Part shown: piece by piece, positions 36,666-46,131 of the stretch
Position numbering within the stretch: the stretch's first letter is position 1
Layout of the letters: the number at the start of each line of letters is the position of its first letter
Assembly (NCBI RefSeq): GCF_041021895.1
Contig: NZ_CP157428.1
Location: forward strand, 2,046,001 to 2,110,000
Direction: 5' to 3'
DNA length: 64,000 nt
Source: Acinetobacter sp. XH1741
Lineage (GTDB): Bacteria; Pseudomonadota; Gammaproteobacteria; Pseudomonadales; Moraxellaceae
Position numbers and translations under genes: made by a program
Notes under the pieces: generated by a model
What the model was told of the DNA's origin: nothing
Seen by the model: only the letters and a program-made list of their open reading frames with translations
Database searches by the model: none

Positions 36666-37463
36666 ATGAAAATTCATCATTTGCGAAGTGCAACTTTTAT
36701 CATTGAAGCTGATCCTTATTTTATTTTAGTTGATCCAATGTTAGGTGATAAAGGATCGCTTCCTGCCTTTTCCTACTTTCGTTTTAAAGCTAAAAAGAAT
36801 CCTTTGGTTGGTCTGCCTTTGAATGCCCAAGACTTATTAAACAAAGTTACCCACTGCCTCATTACTCATAGCCAAACATTTGGCATAAAAAACTTTCAAC
36901 ATACTGATCATTTAGACCAAAAGGGTGAGGACTTTCTCATTCAAAAACAGATTCCTGTTTACTCCTTTCAAAATGATGTGTCGTATTTATCTAAATATGG
37001 AATAAATGTTCAGTGTGGTATTGATTACTGGAAAGAAATCGAGTTTTTAGGTGGACGATTAGTTGCAATACCAGCGCGTCATGGTCATGGTTGGATTAGT
37101 AAACTTATGGCAAATGGTTGTGGCTTCTATTTAGAGTTGCCAAATGAACCTTCTTTATATATCAGCGGTGATACCGTGCTCACCAATGATGTTAAAAATG
37201 CCTTACTTAGCTTTCAACCTGATATTGCTGTAGTTGCTGCAGGGCAAGCGCAAATGGATGTCGGGCAACCGATTCTTATGTCAAAAGAAGAAGTGCGTGA
37301 ATTTATAGAGCTTTCGCCTAAACATGTTATTGCTAATCATCTTGAAGCATTAAATCACTGTCCAGTAAAACGGGATGAAATTAAGCAAATTTTGAATGAG
37401 ATGAATGTTGGTGATCGTGTACAAGTCCCCGATGATGGACAAACACTTATTTATGAAAATTAA
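36666..37463 (+). CDS. Metallo-beta-lactamase-fold hydrolase, UlaG-like
   Basis: 265 residues. ADPYFILVDPMLGDKG and LITHSQTFGI...HTDHLDQKG contain the metal ligands. ARHGHGW, YISGDTVLT and NHLEALNHCPV complete the MBL core. The THxHxDH motif is changed: HSQTF stands where HxHxD is usual, with TDHLD later, so metal binding may differ. Cytoplasmic; substrate unknown. Confidence 0.8.
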   Translation: MKIHHLRSATFIIEADPYFILVDPMLGDKGSLPAFSYFRFKAKKNPLVGLPLNAQDLLNKVTHCLITHSQTFGIKNFQHTDHLDQKGEDFLIQKQIPVYSFQNDVSYLSKYGINVQCGIDYWKEIEFLGGRLVAIPARHGHGWISKLMANGCGFYLELPNEPSLYISGDTVLTNDVKNALLSFQPDIAVVAAGQAQMDVGQPILMSKEEVREFIELSPKHVIANHLEALNHCPVKRDEIKQILNEMNVGDRVQVPDDGQTLIYEN

Positions 37464-37730
37464 GATAAGATTTAATCAACATTTACTAAATGAAAGTCTT
37501 GTAATTTCATATTTTCTATTATGAATAGCGAATAACGCTATTAGTTTTTTATGTAAATGATAGAATTGCGACGGTCGGTAAGTTGTATCTATTTTGTCTA
37601 ACTCATGCGCAGTCTACAAAATGTTTGAAATGAAATTTGTAGACTGCTGAACTACAAGTGAGGGTAAAGGTAGATATACCTATGCAACCATCTAGAATTT
37701 CAACCTATTGAAAATACAAAGGTTTATCAC

Positions 37731-38897
37731 TTGCTCCCATCTCTTACAATCCAAACCAGATTAGGTGGCTTCTACTTTTTCTACTATTCCATTGTTGGCA
37801 CATTCATGCCGTATTGGAATTTATATCTTCAAGATCAAGGATTTAATTATCAAGAGATAGGGGTTTTATCATCTATTGCCATTATAACGCGTTTCTTTGC
37901 GCCTTTAGTTTGGGGGTGGATTGCTGATAAATCGGGTAAACGAATGCTTTTGGTACGTCTAGCGACTTGGATGGAAGCATGTATCTGGTTAGCTATTTTT
38001 ATTGTCCCTAATACGTTTCAATCTGTTGCTTTACTCATGCTTATTTTTAGCTTTTTTCAAAATGCTATTTTAGCTCAATTTGAAGGTGTAACTTTATTTT
38101 GGTTGGGTGAACAAAGGGCAAAACTCTACGGCAAGGTCCGCAAATGGGGATCGGTTGGCTTTATTGTAGGGGTGTTCACAATAGGAGCAATTTTAGAAAT
38201 TATTCCAATTTCTATGCTTCCTGTCTTATTACTTATTATTGCATCACTTGCATTTATTTGGGCGTTTACGATTCGTGAACCAGAAGGGGCTCCAAATTCG
38301 CAAAAACTGTTAGAACCTTTGTTGCCTGTATTAAAACGTCCTGAAGTTGCTGCTTTTTTTATAATTGAATTTATTCTCCTTTTTTCACATGCACCCTTTT
38401 ATAGTTTTTATAGTAATTTTTTAAAATCTTTAAATTACAGCACGACTGAAATTGGCTTTTTATGGGCTATGGGGGTGGTTTCTGAAATTGTGATGTTCGC
38501 GTTTGCGGCAACATTTTTTAAATATTTTTCTTGGCGAAGCCTTGTTGCTGTGTGTTTGGTTTTGACAAGTATACGCTGGTTATTGGTTGCTGTTTTTTCT
38601 CACTATTTTATTGGGCAGCTATTTGCACAGTGCTTGCATGCGTTTAGTTTTGGCTTGTTTCATCTCATTGCAATGCGAGTTATTTTCCAAAACTTTTCCT
38701 TAGGGCAACAAGGCCGAGGACAAGCTTTTTACAGTACCATGTGGGGGCTTGGTGTCGCATTTGGAAGTATTTTGGCTGGACACTACTGGAAAGTACTTAC
38801 GGGTGAGCACATCTTTATGATTGCTGCTTTAGTTGTCCTTTTCGGTTTATGCTTTGTGTTTTGGTTGCCTAAAAAGATTGAACAGCCTGTTACTTAA
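37731..38897 (+). CDS. MFS transporter, HcaT/LacY-type
   Basis: 388 residues, 12 TM helices. Start must be TTG 37731 (AAAGG eight bases upstream), because the next Met lies after the first helix. Residues RLGGFYFFYYSIVGTFMPYWNLYLQDQGF and WGWIADKSGKRMLL match the PPP (3-phenylpropionate permease) group. Substrate unknown. Confidence 0.8.
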   Translation: MLPSLTIQTRLGGFYFFYYSIVGTFMPYWNLYLQDQGFNYQEIGVLSSIAIITRFFAPLVWGWIADKSGKRMLLVRLATWMEACIWLAIFIVPNTFQSVALLMLIFSFFQNAILAQFEGVTLFWLGEQRAKLYGKVRKWGSVGFIVGVFTIGAILEIIPISMLPVLLLIIASLAFIWAFTIREPEGAPNSQKLLEPLLPVLKRPEVAAFFIIEFILLFSHAPFYSFYSNFLKSLNYSTTEIGFLWAMGVVSEIVMFAFAATFFKYFSWRSLVAVCLVLTSIRWLLVAVFSHYFIGQLFAQCLHAFSFGLFHLIAMRVIFQNFSLGQQGRGQAFYSTMWGLGVAFGSILAGHYWKVLTGEHIFMIAALVVLFGLCFVFWLPKKIEQPVT

Positions 38898-39044
38898 AGC
38901 AAATATTGATAGAAAATGTTTGGATTGGGTAGTTAAAAATATAAATTGTTTGATAAGAAGTATCTATTGGTTACGGTTGAAAAATATTGTTTTTATATGG
39001 TTATGAAGCAATGTTTTTCTAAAAAAATGTGCTAACTTAAACCC

Positions 39045-39548
39045 ATGCGTTTAATGATTAATAAATCTATGAAAAATATTTATATTATGGGATTATTATT
39101 GGCTTTTTCAGGTTTTACTATGGCTGAGACAGTGACTAAACAGCCGACTGAGCAGCCTGTTCGAACTGCAAGTAATCCTAATGCTATACGTATTGTTACG
39201 CGTCCTGAAATTATGGGATTATGGGGAATGGAGATTCCAAATAATAAAAAATGTGTAGAGTACTATAACTTCCGCAGTAGTAATGATGTGGTGATTAAAA
39301 GTGGTGAAGAATGGTCATACGGTATTTACGAATACCAACCAGCTGACGATCCTAAAGAGCAGCTATCAGCTTTAGTAATGCAGATTAAGTTTGATAATAA
39401 TAATGTAGATTGCTCTGGTCAGCAGCAAGATCAAACCGGTGATATTTCTCAATATTTTGTAAAATGGAAAAATGACCATACCATTAATTTCTGTTCAACA
39501 GCCAAAGGTGAGCAATGTTTTGCGACTTTACGTCGAATGTTGCCTTAA
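39045..39548 (+). CDS. Secreted protein of unknown function
   Basis: 167 residues; ATGs at 39045, 39054 and 39069 are all possible and none has a clear ribosome site. A hydrophobic signal ends near MGLLLAFSGFTMAE. The mature chain has four cysteines (KKCVEYY, VDCSGQQ, INFCST, EQCFATL) that may form two disulfides. No family recognised. Confidence 0.65.
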   Translation: MRLMINKSMKNIYIMGLLLAFSGFTMAETVTKQPTEQPVRTASNPNAIRIVTRPEIMGLWGMEIPNNKKCVEYYNFRSSNDVVIKSGEEWSYGIYEYQPADDPKEQLSALVMQIKFDNNNVDCSGQQQDQTGDISQYFVKWKNDHTINFCSTAKGEQCFATLRRMLP

Positions 39549-39562
39549 ATCTAAATAGATAT

Positions 39563-39592
39563 AAAAAAGCCTCTTAAATAAGAGGCTTTTTT
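39563..39592. terminator. Bidirectional terminator (unknown gene / accC)
   Basis: AAAAAAGCCTCTT ... AAGAGGCTTTTTT, A-run and T-run on both sides of the stem, between convergent genes. Confidence 0.93.
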
Positions 39593-39604
39593 ATATCTTG
39601 CATA

Positions 39605-40975
39605 TTATGCAGTTTCAGCTTTCTTTTTTTCTTCCAATTGCTTTAACAAGTGCTTTTCAAGGTAATGGATGTCCATTGCTTGATCACAGAAGCTTTTATC
39701 TTGCAAAATGAGATCTTTGTGTAAAGGAATATTGGTTTTAATTCCTGTAAGAATCATTTCATCTAACGCTTGACGCATACGAGCAAGCGAAGTTTCACGA
39801 TCCTTACCATGCGAGATCAATTTTGCAATCATTGAGTCATAGTATGGAGGAATGCTATATCCAGGATAGATATGTGAATCTAAACGGATACCAGCACCGC
39901 CTGGCGCATAGAAGTTCTCAATTTTACCTGGTGAAGGTAAGAATGTTGTTGGATCTTCTGCATTGATACGACATTCAATAGCATGACCACGAACTTCAAT
40001 ATCTTCTTGTTGAAGTTCTAGACCTAAACCTGCTGCAATACGTAATTGCTGCTCAATAATGTCAACACCAGTAACCATTTCAGTTACAGGGTGCTCAACT
40101 TGAACACGAGTGTTCATTTCAATGAAGAAGAACTCACCGTCTTCGAACAAGAATTCGAATGTACCAGCACCACGATATTGCATGAGCTGACATGCGTGAA
40201 CACAAGCTTCTAAAATATCAGCACGTGCTTTTTCTGGTAAATTTGGAGCAGGAGCTTCTTCTAACACTTTTTGGTGACGACGTTGTAATGAACAGTCGCG
40301 ATCATATAAATGAATCGCATGGCCATTACCATCACCTAAAATTTGAACTTCGACGTGGCGAGGTTTTTGTAAGAAGCGTTCCATGTATACGGTATCATCA
40401 CCGAACCACATTTCTGCATCACGTTGAGCTGCCTGAACTGACTCAAGTAATGTATCTACGCGTTCAACAATACGCATACCACGACCACCACCACCAGCTG
40501 CCGCTTTAACAATAAGCGGGAAGCCGATTTCTTTAGCTTCAGCTAAAGCATTGTGGATAGTTACAGCATGGTCACAACCAGGTACGGTAGGTACACCAGC
40601 TTTTTTCATTGCAACAATTGCAGAAACCTTATTACCCATTAAACGAATATGTTCTGGGCGAGGGCCAATGAATGTGAAGCCTGAGCTTTCTACAATTTCA
40701 GCAAACTCGGCATTTTCTGAAAGGAAGCCATAGCCTGGATGAATTGCATCAGCACCAGTAATTTCTGCAGCAGTAATAATTGCTGGGATGTTTAAATAGC
40801 TGTCACTACTTGCACCCGGACCAATACATACTGCTTCATCAACAAAACGTAAATGCATCAAATCTTTATCAGCATCTGAATAGATACCGACAGTTTTGAT
40901 TCCTAATGTTTTGCAAGCCCGGGTAATTCGTAAAGCGATTTCACCACGGTTTGCAATTAAAACTTTTTGCAACAT
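39605..40975 (-). CDS. accC: Acetyl-CoA carboxylase biotin carboxylase subunit
   Basis: 456 residues. ATP-grasp protein with [14 protein letters not shown] (glycine-rich loop), [19 protein letters not shown] and [20 protein letters not shown]. It carboxylates biotin on AccB in the first step of fatty acid synthesis. Operon aroQ-accB-accC, 16 bases after accB. Confidence 0.97.
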   Translation of the reverse strand: MLQKVLIANRGEIALRITRACKTLGIKTVGIYSDADKDLMHLRFVDEAVCIGPGASSDSYLNIPAIITAAEITGADAIHPGYGFLSENAEFAEIVESSGFTFIGPRPEHIRLMGNKVSAIVAMKKAGVPTVPGCDHAVTIHNALAEAKEIGFPLIVKAAAGGGGRGMRIVERVDTLLESVQAAQRDAEMWFGDDTVYMERFLQKPRHVEVQILGDGNGHAIHLYDRDCSLQRRHQKVLEEAPAPNLPEKARADILEACVHACQLMQYRGAGTFEFLFEDGEFFFIEMNTRVQVEHPVTEMVTGVDIIEQQLRIAAGLGLELQQEDIEVRGHAIECRINAEDPTTFLPSPGKIENFYAPGGAGIRLDSHIYPGYSIPPYYDSMIAKLISHGKDRETSLARMRQALDEMILTGIKTNIPLHKDLILQDKSFCDQAMDIHYLEKHLLKQLEEKKKAETA

Positions 40976-40991
40976 AGTTGTCCCCGGGGTA

Positions 40992-41411
40992 TTACGCGCG
41001 ATAACGGAATAAAGGTTGACCGAATTGGATCACATCACCATTTTTCACTAAAATTTCTTCAATCACGCCGCTTTGAGTTGCTTCAATCGGGTTCATGATT
41101 TTCATTGCTTCGATAATACCCAAAGTCTCACCAGCAGATACAGTTTGACCTACTTTAACAAATGGTGCTTCACCTGGGCTTGGAGCAGCATAGAACACAC
41201 CAACCATAGGAGAAGTTTCAACTGCTCCACGTGGGGTTTTTGCAACAGGTGCTTCAGCAACAGGAGCTGCCGGAAGTGCTACACCAGCCGCAGCAACGAC
41301 AGGATTACGACGAGTTAAAGCGATTGATTGATCACCTTCTTTAACTTCAATCGCTTGCAAGTCAGACTCAATCATTAAATCGATGAGTTTTTTAATTTTG
41401 CGGATATCCAT
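40992..41411 (-). CDS. accB: Biotin carboxyl carrier protein
   Basis: 139 residues. N-terminal helical segment ([25 protein letters not shown]), Ala/Pro-rich linker, and the biotinyl domain with IIEAMKIMN (biotinylated Lys). Partner of AccC. Confidence 0.97.
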   Translation of the reverse strand: MDIRKIKKLIDLMIESDLQAIEVKEGDQSIALTRRNPVVAAAGVALPAAPVAEAPVAKTPRGAVETSPMVGVFYAAPSPGEAPFVKVGQTVSAGETLGIIEAMKIMNPIEATQSGVIEEILVKNGDVIQFGQPLFRYRA

Positions 41412-41428
41412 GGGCGACTATTCCTGAA

Positions 41429-41884
41429 CTAGTTTGGGTTAGATGGTTGAATTTTTTCAATAGCGTAATCGAGTGCAAAGCTATAACCTTTTGCACCTAG
41501 ACCACAAATCACGCCAATTGCTTTGTCTGATAAATAAGAGTGATGTCTAAACGCTTCACGTGCGTGAACATTTGATAAATGTACTTCAATGAAGGGAATG
41601 GCAACGCCAAGTAAGGCATCGCGTAAAGCAACCGAAGTATGGGTGAGGGCAGCAGGATTAATAATAATAAGTTTTACGCCTTCAGTTTGTGCCTGATGAA
41701 TACGGTCAATAATGGCACCTTCCCAGTTGCTTTGAAAAGTATCTAGTGTAATTGAAGCTTGTTTAGCTTGAGCAATAAGTTGTTGGTTGATATTGTCCAA
41801 GGTAAGATGACCATATACTTCTGGTTCGCGTTTTCCCAGCAAATTCAAATTCGGTCCATGAATCACCAAAATGGTCGAACTCAT
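41429..41884 (-). CDS. aroQ: Type II 3-dehydroquinate dehydratase
   Basis: 151 residues. [16 protein letters not shown] (catalytic Arg and Tyr), [17 protein letters not shown] and [17 protein letters not shown] are canonical. It forms 3-dehydroshikimate in the shikimate pathway. First gene of aroQ-accB-accC; the 235 bases upstream should hold its promoter. Confidence 0.97.
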   Translation of the reverse strand: MSSTILVIHGPNLNLLGKREPEVYGHLTLDNINQQLIAQAKQASITLDTFQSNWEGAIIDRIHQAQTEGVKLIIINPAALTHTSVALRDALLGVAIPFIEVHLSNVHAREAFRHHSYLSDKAIGVICGLGAKGYSFALDYAIEKIQPSNPN

Positions 41885-42119
41885 TCAGATTGCTCCAGCT
41901 CTAAAGTTGCAAATAATCTTTGCAAGATGTCTGCAAAGTTTGCTTATTATGGCATATGTTTCTACAAGTTTTTTATAATTTCTTTTAATTGTCGCAGAAA
42001 GGGTACACCAAATTCGGCTTATATATTGTAAATTTTGCGACGAATTAGCAATGTTAAAAAATGACAAAATTTCAAGTAATTTAACGAAGCTTATTTTAAA
42101 CCGAATTGACAAAAACAGT

Positions 42120-43448
42120 TCATGTATTTTGTGTAACGACGGTTTGAGCATCTTCAATTGTTAACATTTCATTCCAACGAGTTAGATAGTTTTTTGATCG
42201 ATGACACTGTTTCATTTGCCAAGATGGATTACGTGAGTGATAGCCGACTTGTAAATAGTGACTACCAAAGCGTCTGCGTACTGTACCTAAAGTTTCCATC
42301 AATTGTTGTCTTTGATGGATGAGTTCAAGGGGTTGCCATAAGTCATCGATATGCTGCTGACGGGCATGTAGAGCACAAAATAATACTCCAATTTTTATAT
42401 AATTTTTATTTTCTTTATATAAAACATCGATTTGTTGCATAGCTGCTTTTGTGAGTATGCATAAGTCATCTGTTGCATATTGAAGACCAATGGCCTGAGA
42501 TGTAGCTTTTTTATAAGGGGGCTTGTCGGTTTTTTCATAAAGCATGACTTGAATACAGGCACAAAGTTGCTCTTGTTTCATTAAACGGCGGTGCGCCCGA
42601 TTAAGATGAAAGATAAGCGCTTGTTTAATAATCTCAATGCTGGATAAAGCTTGAGCAAAACTTCTTGATGCTAAAATGCGTTTAGTAGGAATAGCTGGGT
42701 CATCAAGTTGAATACATGATTGGCCTTTTAGCTCACGGATAGTACGTGCCATGACCACAGAAAATGCCTTTGCCATATGATGTTCATTGGCAAAAGTTAA
42801 GTCTAGGCATGAATACACTTCATAACTTTGTAGCTGTTTGACTAATTGATAGCCAATTCCCCATATTTCTTTGACTGATGTCTGGTGCATAAGGTCTTCA
42901 AGAATTAACGGATCTAATGTAATGAAATTACATATTCCCTCAAAACTTTTAATTTTCTTTGCATAATGATTGGCAAGTTTTGCTTGGGTTTTTGAATATC
43001 CAATTCCAATACAACAAGGTAAACCTAGCCATTTGAAAAGTGTTTTTCTTACTTCATTGCAATAATCAGGAATATCAATAGATTGAAGGTAAGGAGTGAG
43101 ATGAATAAAACATTCATCAATAGAGTAGGCTTCTAAATCATCAGGAGAGAAAAATTCGCCTAACACTGCAAAGAAACGACGGGACATCTCGGCATATAAC
43201 GTGTAGTTGCTTGAGTATACTTCGACACCCGCTTGCACGGCATCTTTCTCAATTTGAAACCAAGGCACTCCCATTTTGATTCCTAAGAGTTTTGCTTCTT
43301 CGCTACGTGATACTACACAGCCATCGTTATTGGATAAAACAACTACTGGTTTATTAATGAGTTGAGGATTAAAAAGCCGCTCGCAGCTCACATAGCAATT
43401 ATTAATATCGACCAGTGCATAAACTTCGCGGTGTGAGATTTCTCTCAT
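42120..43448 (-). CDS. umuC: Y-family DNA polymerase V catalytic subunit (UmuC), orphan
   Basis: 442 residues from ATG 43448 (GGGGGATAAGAG upstream). The palm has ALVDINNCYVSCERLF, VVVLSNNDGCVVSRS and SIDECFI with catalytic Asp/Glu; a C-terminal UmuC-specific domain follows. It performs error-prone translesion synthesis in the SOS response. No umuD is adjacent, so it must use UmuD made elsewhere. A dyad at 43485-43505 may be its operator. Confidence 0.92.
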   Translation of the reverse strand: MREISHREVYALVDINNCYVSCERLFNPQLINKPVVVLSNNDGCVVSRSEEAKLLGIKMGVPWFQIEKDAVQAGVEVYSSNYTLYAEMSRRFFAVLGEFFSPDDLEAYSIDECFIHLTPYLQSIDIPDYCNEVRKTLFKWLGLPCCIGIGYSKTQAKLANHYAKKIKSFEGICNFITLDPLILEDLMHQTSVKEIWGIGYQLVKQLQSYEVYSCLDLTFANEHHMAKAFSVVMARTIRELKGQSCIQLDDPAIPTKRILASRSFAQALSSIEIIKQALIFHLNRAHRRLMKQEQLCACIQVMLYEKTDKPPYKKATSQAIGLQYATDDLCILTKAAMQQIDVLYKENKNYIKIGVLFCALHARQQHIDDLWQPLELIHQRQQLMETLGTVRRRFGSHYLQVGYHSRNPSWQMKQCHRSKNYLTRWNEMLTIEDAQTVVTQNT

Positions 43449-43484
43449 TCTCTTATCCCCCAATTCATTACTTCAAACACATAT

Positions 43485-43505
43485 TTGAATTTGTAACGTA
43501 ATCAA
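43485..43505. promoter_or_regulatory. Candidate UmuDAb-type SOS operator upstream of umuC
   Basis: A 21-base dyad TTGA-N13-TCAA located 37 bases before the umuC ATG. Acinetobacter lacks LexA and uses UmuDAb, whose sites, as I recall, are 21-base TTGA...TCAA palindromes; about 12 of 19 defined positions fit. Confidence 0.4.
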
Positions 43506-43538
43506 GTTAACAAAATTATGGCTGGATATCTAGGGGAG

Positions 43539-43660
43539 GTTTGGTTGTTCGTCGAAATTATAAGAACAATGGGTGAAATGAATTAAATGTCAGTTATTGA
43601 CATGGAATTGTCTGAAAATGATAAGTTTGGTTGGTTATGATCAAAACCATAAGAACAATG
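43539..43660 (+). repeat. Imperfect direct repeat in umuC-nasS gap
   Basis: GTTTGGTTG followed about 12-15 bases later by ATAAGAACAATG occurs twice: 43539-43571 and 43625-43660. The second copy is 3 bases longer inside. Confidence 0.6.
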
Positions 43661-43759
43661 TTTAATGGATGGGTTGAGTCCTTTAAATATCGTAATGCGT
43701 ATAACGCATTTGTCTTATGGGTCTTTCAAGCTGTCTTTTTATAAAAGACAGCTTTTTTT
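43597..43759 (+). ncRNA. Candidate small RNA between umuC and nasS
   Basis: A sigma-70-like promoter TTGACA (43597-43602), 17-base spacer, GATAAG (43620-43625) would start RNA near 43632. The RNA contains hairpin AATGCG-TATAA-CGCATT (43694-43710) and ends at a 12-bp intrinsic terminator AAGCTGTCTTTT-TAT-AAAAGACAGCTT with a T-run (43728-43759). The T-run is only correct for the plus strand, while both flanking genes are on the minus strand, so the terminator does not belong to them. No ORF is seen in the about 125-nt RNA. Confidence 0.55.
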
Positions 43760-43799
43760 ATGCTGATTTTATAAAATTAAAATGCGAAAAGTACCAGAA

Positions 43800-44807
43800 T
43801 TATTTAGCTCTTTCATAAGCTTGAAGATTAATGCATTGATGGCTCAGTGCTGTGACTTGTGCTTGGTCTAGTTGAAGCTCATCCCACTTTTGCATTTGCT
43901 GAAATATCCAATGAAAATCTTCAGGTTGAGGAGATGCATTTTCTTTAACCAAATTTTTAACAATATTCTGAATCATATAATATTTACTGACATGTACCTC
44001 TTCGGAACAATGAAAACGTACAATTCCAAACTCCACTAACAATTGTAAGACAGGCGAAAAATCGTTTAACTCACTCAATTCTTTTTGAGCTTTCATAACT
44101 GCTGTGGTGAGTGCGATCAAAGTTTGAGGGTGCTGTTCCGCCCACTCTTGAGTTGTTGCGAGGACTTTGTCTGCCACATTAGGAATAATATGCTGACTTG
44201 AACATACAATTTTGCTTAATCCTAAAAGCTCTCCTTGAGTATTCCAAGGTTCTCCAACACAGAAACCATCAATGACATGGTTATCTAAAGCTTCGACCAT
44301 ATAGGGTGGTGGAAGTGTCTTAAGTTGTAGCGTTTGAGCTATTTGAAAGTCTGCTAAAGCGAGCCATTCTCTTAAACAATAATGATGAATTGAATGTTTA
44401 AATACATGGGCTAGGGCAAGAGAGTTGCCTTGTTTGAGATACTGGGTAACTTTTTGGGCTGTTACTTTTGCCTCATCATTTTCTTTAATTTCCAATTGAT
44501 AGCTTAATTTTTGGCTTAAGCTAATAAAGGCACGGTTTTTACTTAAAATAAGAGGAGTTTGCAGTGCAATACCAATCTGGTCTGCACCCACAGCTGCTGC
44601 AGGTAGCATTGCAGACAAACAATGTGCAGCATCTAATAAACCAAAAGCCAGACGGTCACGTAAACTTGCCCATGAAGCTTCTTTAACTAGGGTGACATCT
44701 AACCCTTCTTTTTCAAAGAACCCTTTTTGTTTTGCCCAAAGCAATGCAACACAATCAAGTAAGGGGATATAGCCAAGTTGCAATTGAGACTTTTCTAAAT
44801 GACTCAT
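43800..44807 (-). CDS. nasS: Nitrate/nitrite sensor NasS (NrtA/CmpA-like binding protein)
   Basis: 335 residues, no signal peptide, so a cytoplasmic form of the nitrate-binding protein family: LQLGYIPLLDCVALLWAKQKGFFEKEGLDVTLVKEASWASLRDRLAFGLLDAAHCLSAML and NHVIDGFCVGEPWNTQGE line the ligand pocket. NasS binds nitrate or nitrite and releases NasT. Its ATG directly follows the nasT stop. Confidence 0.9.
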   Translation of the reverse strand: MSHLEKSQLQLGYIPLLDCVALLWAKQKGFFEKEGLDVTLVKEASWASLRDRLAFGLLDAAHCLSAMLPAAAVGADQIGIALQTPLILSKNRAFISLSQKLSYQLEIKENDEAKVTAQKVTQYLKQGNSLALAHVFKHSIHHYCLREWLALADFQIAQTLQLKTLPPPYMVEALDNHVIDGFCVGEPWNTQGELLGLSKIVCSSQHIIPNVADKVLATTQEWAEQHPQTLIALTTAVMKAQKELSELNDFSPVLQLLVEFGIVRFHCSEEVHVSKYYMIQNIVKNLVKENASPQPEDFHWIFQQMQKWDELQLDQAQVTALSHQCINLQAYERAK

Positions 44808-45398
44808 TTATTCATCCTTTAGTTGATTGTTTAATAGTTTCTGGGCATCAAGTAGACGCCGTGCCATTTCCCCAATCGTAATACGGTGACTCATCGCATT
44901 TTTTCTGAGCAGCTGAAAAGCTGTGTCCTCTGGTAAACCATGTAGTTGCATGAGTAAAACTTTGGCTTTTTCTACATCTTTACGGTCAGCCAATTTGGTT
45001 TGAGCTTCTTTTAAGTCCCCTTCGAGTTTTTTGTGTTTTTTATATTGCTCAATTGAAATCTCTAAAATGGTATGTAAGCGAGCAGGGTCGATGCCATCGA
45101 CAATATAAGCAGTTACTCCCGCATCTATAGCTTGTTTAATCGTGTCTTTATCTGAGTTTTTGGTAAATAGTACCGTAGGGATATCATAGCTGGTGACGCA
45201 ACTTTCAATAATGTCTCGATGAGGATGATCCATATCGAGCAAGATCACATCAGCTTGTAAGTCTGTCAGACGAAAGATATTTAAGTGGTCCAAAGTAAGG
45301 CAGGCCACCACTTCAAAGTCATTTTCAAGCAGACTCTGCTTTATATAGTCGGCTCGGGCATGATCATCGTCGATAAGAGCTATTTTGAGTTTTGGCAT
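44808..45398 (-). CDS. nasT: ANTAR-domain antiterminator NasT
   Basis: 196 residues from ATG 45398 (MPKLKIALIDDD); the frame opens 10 codons earlier. A receiver-like domain (DDD10-12, Asp55, Lys80) is followed by a coiled linker and an ANTAR domain (about 130-186: VEKAKVLLMQLHGLPEDTAFQLLRKNAMS...). NasT binds two-hairpin leader RNA to prevent termination; NasS sequesters it without nitrate. The target hairpins lie in the nirB leader at 45769-45822. Confidence 0.93.
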   Translation of the reverse strand: MPKLKIALIDDDHARADYIKQSLLENDFEVVACLTLDHLNIFRLTDLQADVILLDMDHPHRDIIESCVTSYDIPTVLFTKNSDKDTIKQAIDAGVTAYIVDGIDPARLHTILEISIEQYKKHKKLEGDLKEAQTKLADRKDVEKAKVLLMQLHGLPEDTAFQLLRKNAMSHRITIGEMARRLLDAQKLLNNQLKDE

Positions 45399-45532
45399 AA
45401 GTTCAATCAGGCTAAGAAAATGCGCCAAATCGACGCGTTTTTTGTTATCTATTTTTAAGCAAGATTAGTGCCATAGAAAAACAACTAAAAAACTATGCTT
45501 TGAGGGGGCTTTAGTACATATTTATTTAAAAC

Positions 45533-45549
45533 TGGTCAATTGTGGTGCA
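45533..45549 (+). promoter_or_regulatory. NtrC-like enhancer site
   Basis: TGGTCAATTGTGGTGCA agrees with TGCACTATATTGGTGCA at 12 of 17 positions; the right half GGTGCA is exact. It lies about 190 bases before the predicted start of the nirB transcript, a normal enhancer distance. A weaker TGC-N9-GCA is at 45603-45617. Confidence 0.5.
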
Positions 45550-45712
45550 AAAATACGATTCATTTTGAAGCAAGACTTATTTTTGTTTAAACCATATAAA
45601 TGTGCAGTGATAGAGCATGAGAACTTAGATATTATTTTTAGTTAATATATGAGTATGATTTATCTGTATGAAAATAAATATAAAAAATTATTCGCTGGAG
45701 TTTTAAGAAGAA

Positions 45713-45730
45713 TTGGCATGCAAAATGCTT
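45713..45730 (+). promoter_or_regulatory. Sigma-54 promoter of nirB operon
   Basis: TTGGCATGCAAAATGCTT: GG at 45715-45716 and GC at 45727-45728 with exactly 10 bases between, close to TGGCACG-N4-TTGCA. Predicted start about 45740, directly before the first leader hairpin. Confidence 0.75.
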
Positions 45731-45741
45731 AGTTAATAACA

Positions 45742-45822
45742 GGTCGAAGACGACCACAAGTTTTAAAGACGGCCAACGATGTCCGTTCTGATCGATTTTG
45801 TGAGTGCAATGGTACACACAAA
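45742..45822 (+). promoter_or_regulatory. ANTAR-type leader RNA hairpins (NasT target)
   Basis: Hairpin 0: GGTCG-AAGA-CGACC (45742-45755). P1: ACGGCC-AACGAT-GTCCGT (45769-45786) with one C-T mismatch. P2: left arm 45797-45807, loop AATGGT (45808-45813), right arm 45814-45822. Both P1 and P2 have hexaloops with A at position 1 and G at position 4, the ANTAR recognition rule. Confidence 0.65.
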
Positions 45823-45915
45823 GAATTTGCGTTCAGTCGGAGTGAAGGTTATGTCTTTATGTTTATTGCATAAAAAAGTTACATCTGAATCATTTAATTT
45901 TTTAGTTTCAGCGAT

Positions 45916-45949
45916 GCGAGCCTTCTCTATGAGGGGGCTCGCTTTTTTT
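45916..45949 (+). terminator. Attenuator terminator in nirB leader
   Basis: GCGAGCCTTCTC - TAT - GAGGGGGCTCGC forms a 12-bp stem (two G-T pairs) followed by seven Ts. It lies about 175 bases after the predicted start and 180 before nirB, so unless antiterminated by NasT it should block the operon. Confidence 0.92.
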
Positions 45950-46131
45950 ATGTCTTTTTATGTCTTTGCTGAGTATTGGGTGTCGTTAACGACTGAAAAA
46001 ATTGGATTTCAAACAGCTACCTGCTTTGCGATGTTGATTCGGTTCTCGGTAGAACACAAGGCAAAAGAACAACGTCTATTTGAGAACGCAAGAACGCAGC
46101 TTAAAAGCAACGTGATTTGAGGAGAAACACT

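Noticed and set aside
45779..46120. 113-codon frame across the nirB leader
   Set aside because: It begins inside the P1 hairpin, has no ribosome site, and runs through the terminator; the RNA elements explain the conserved structure better.
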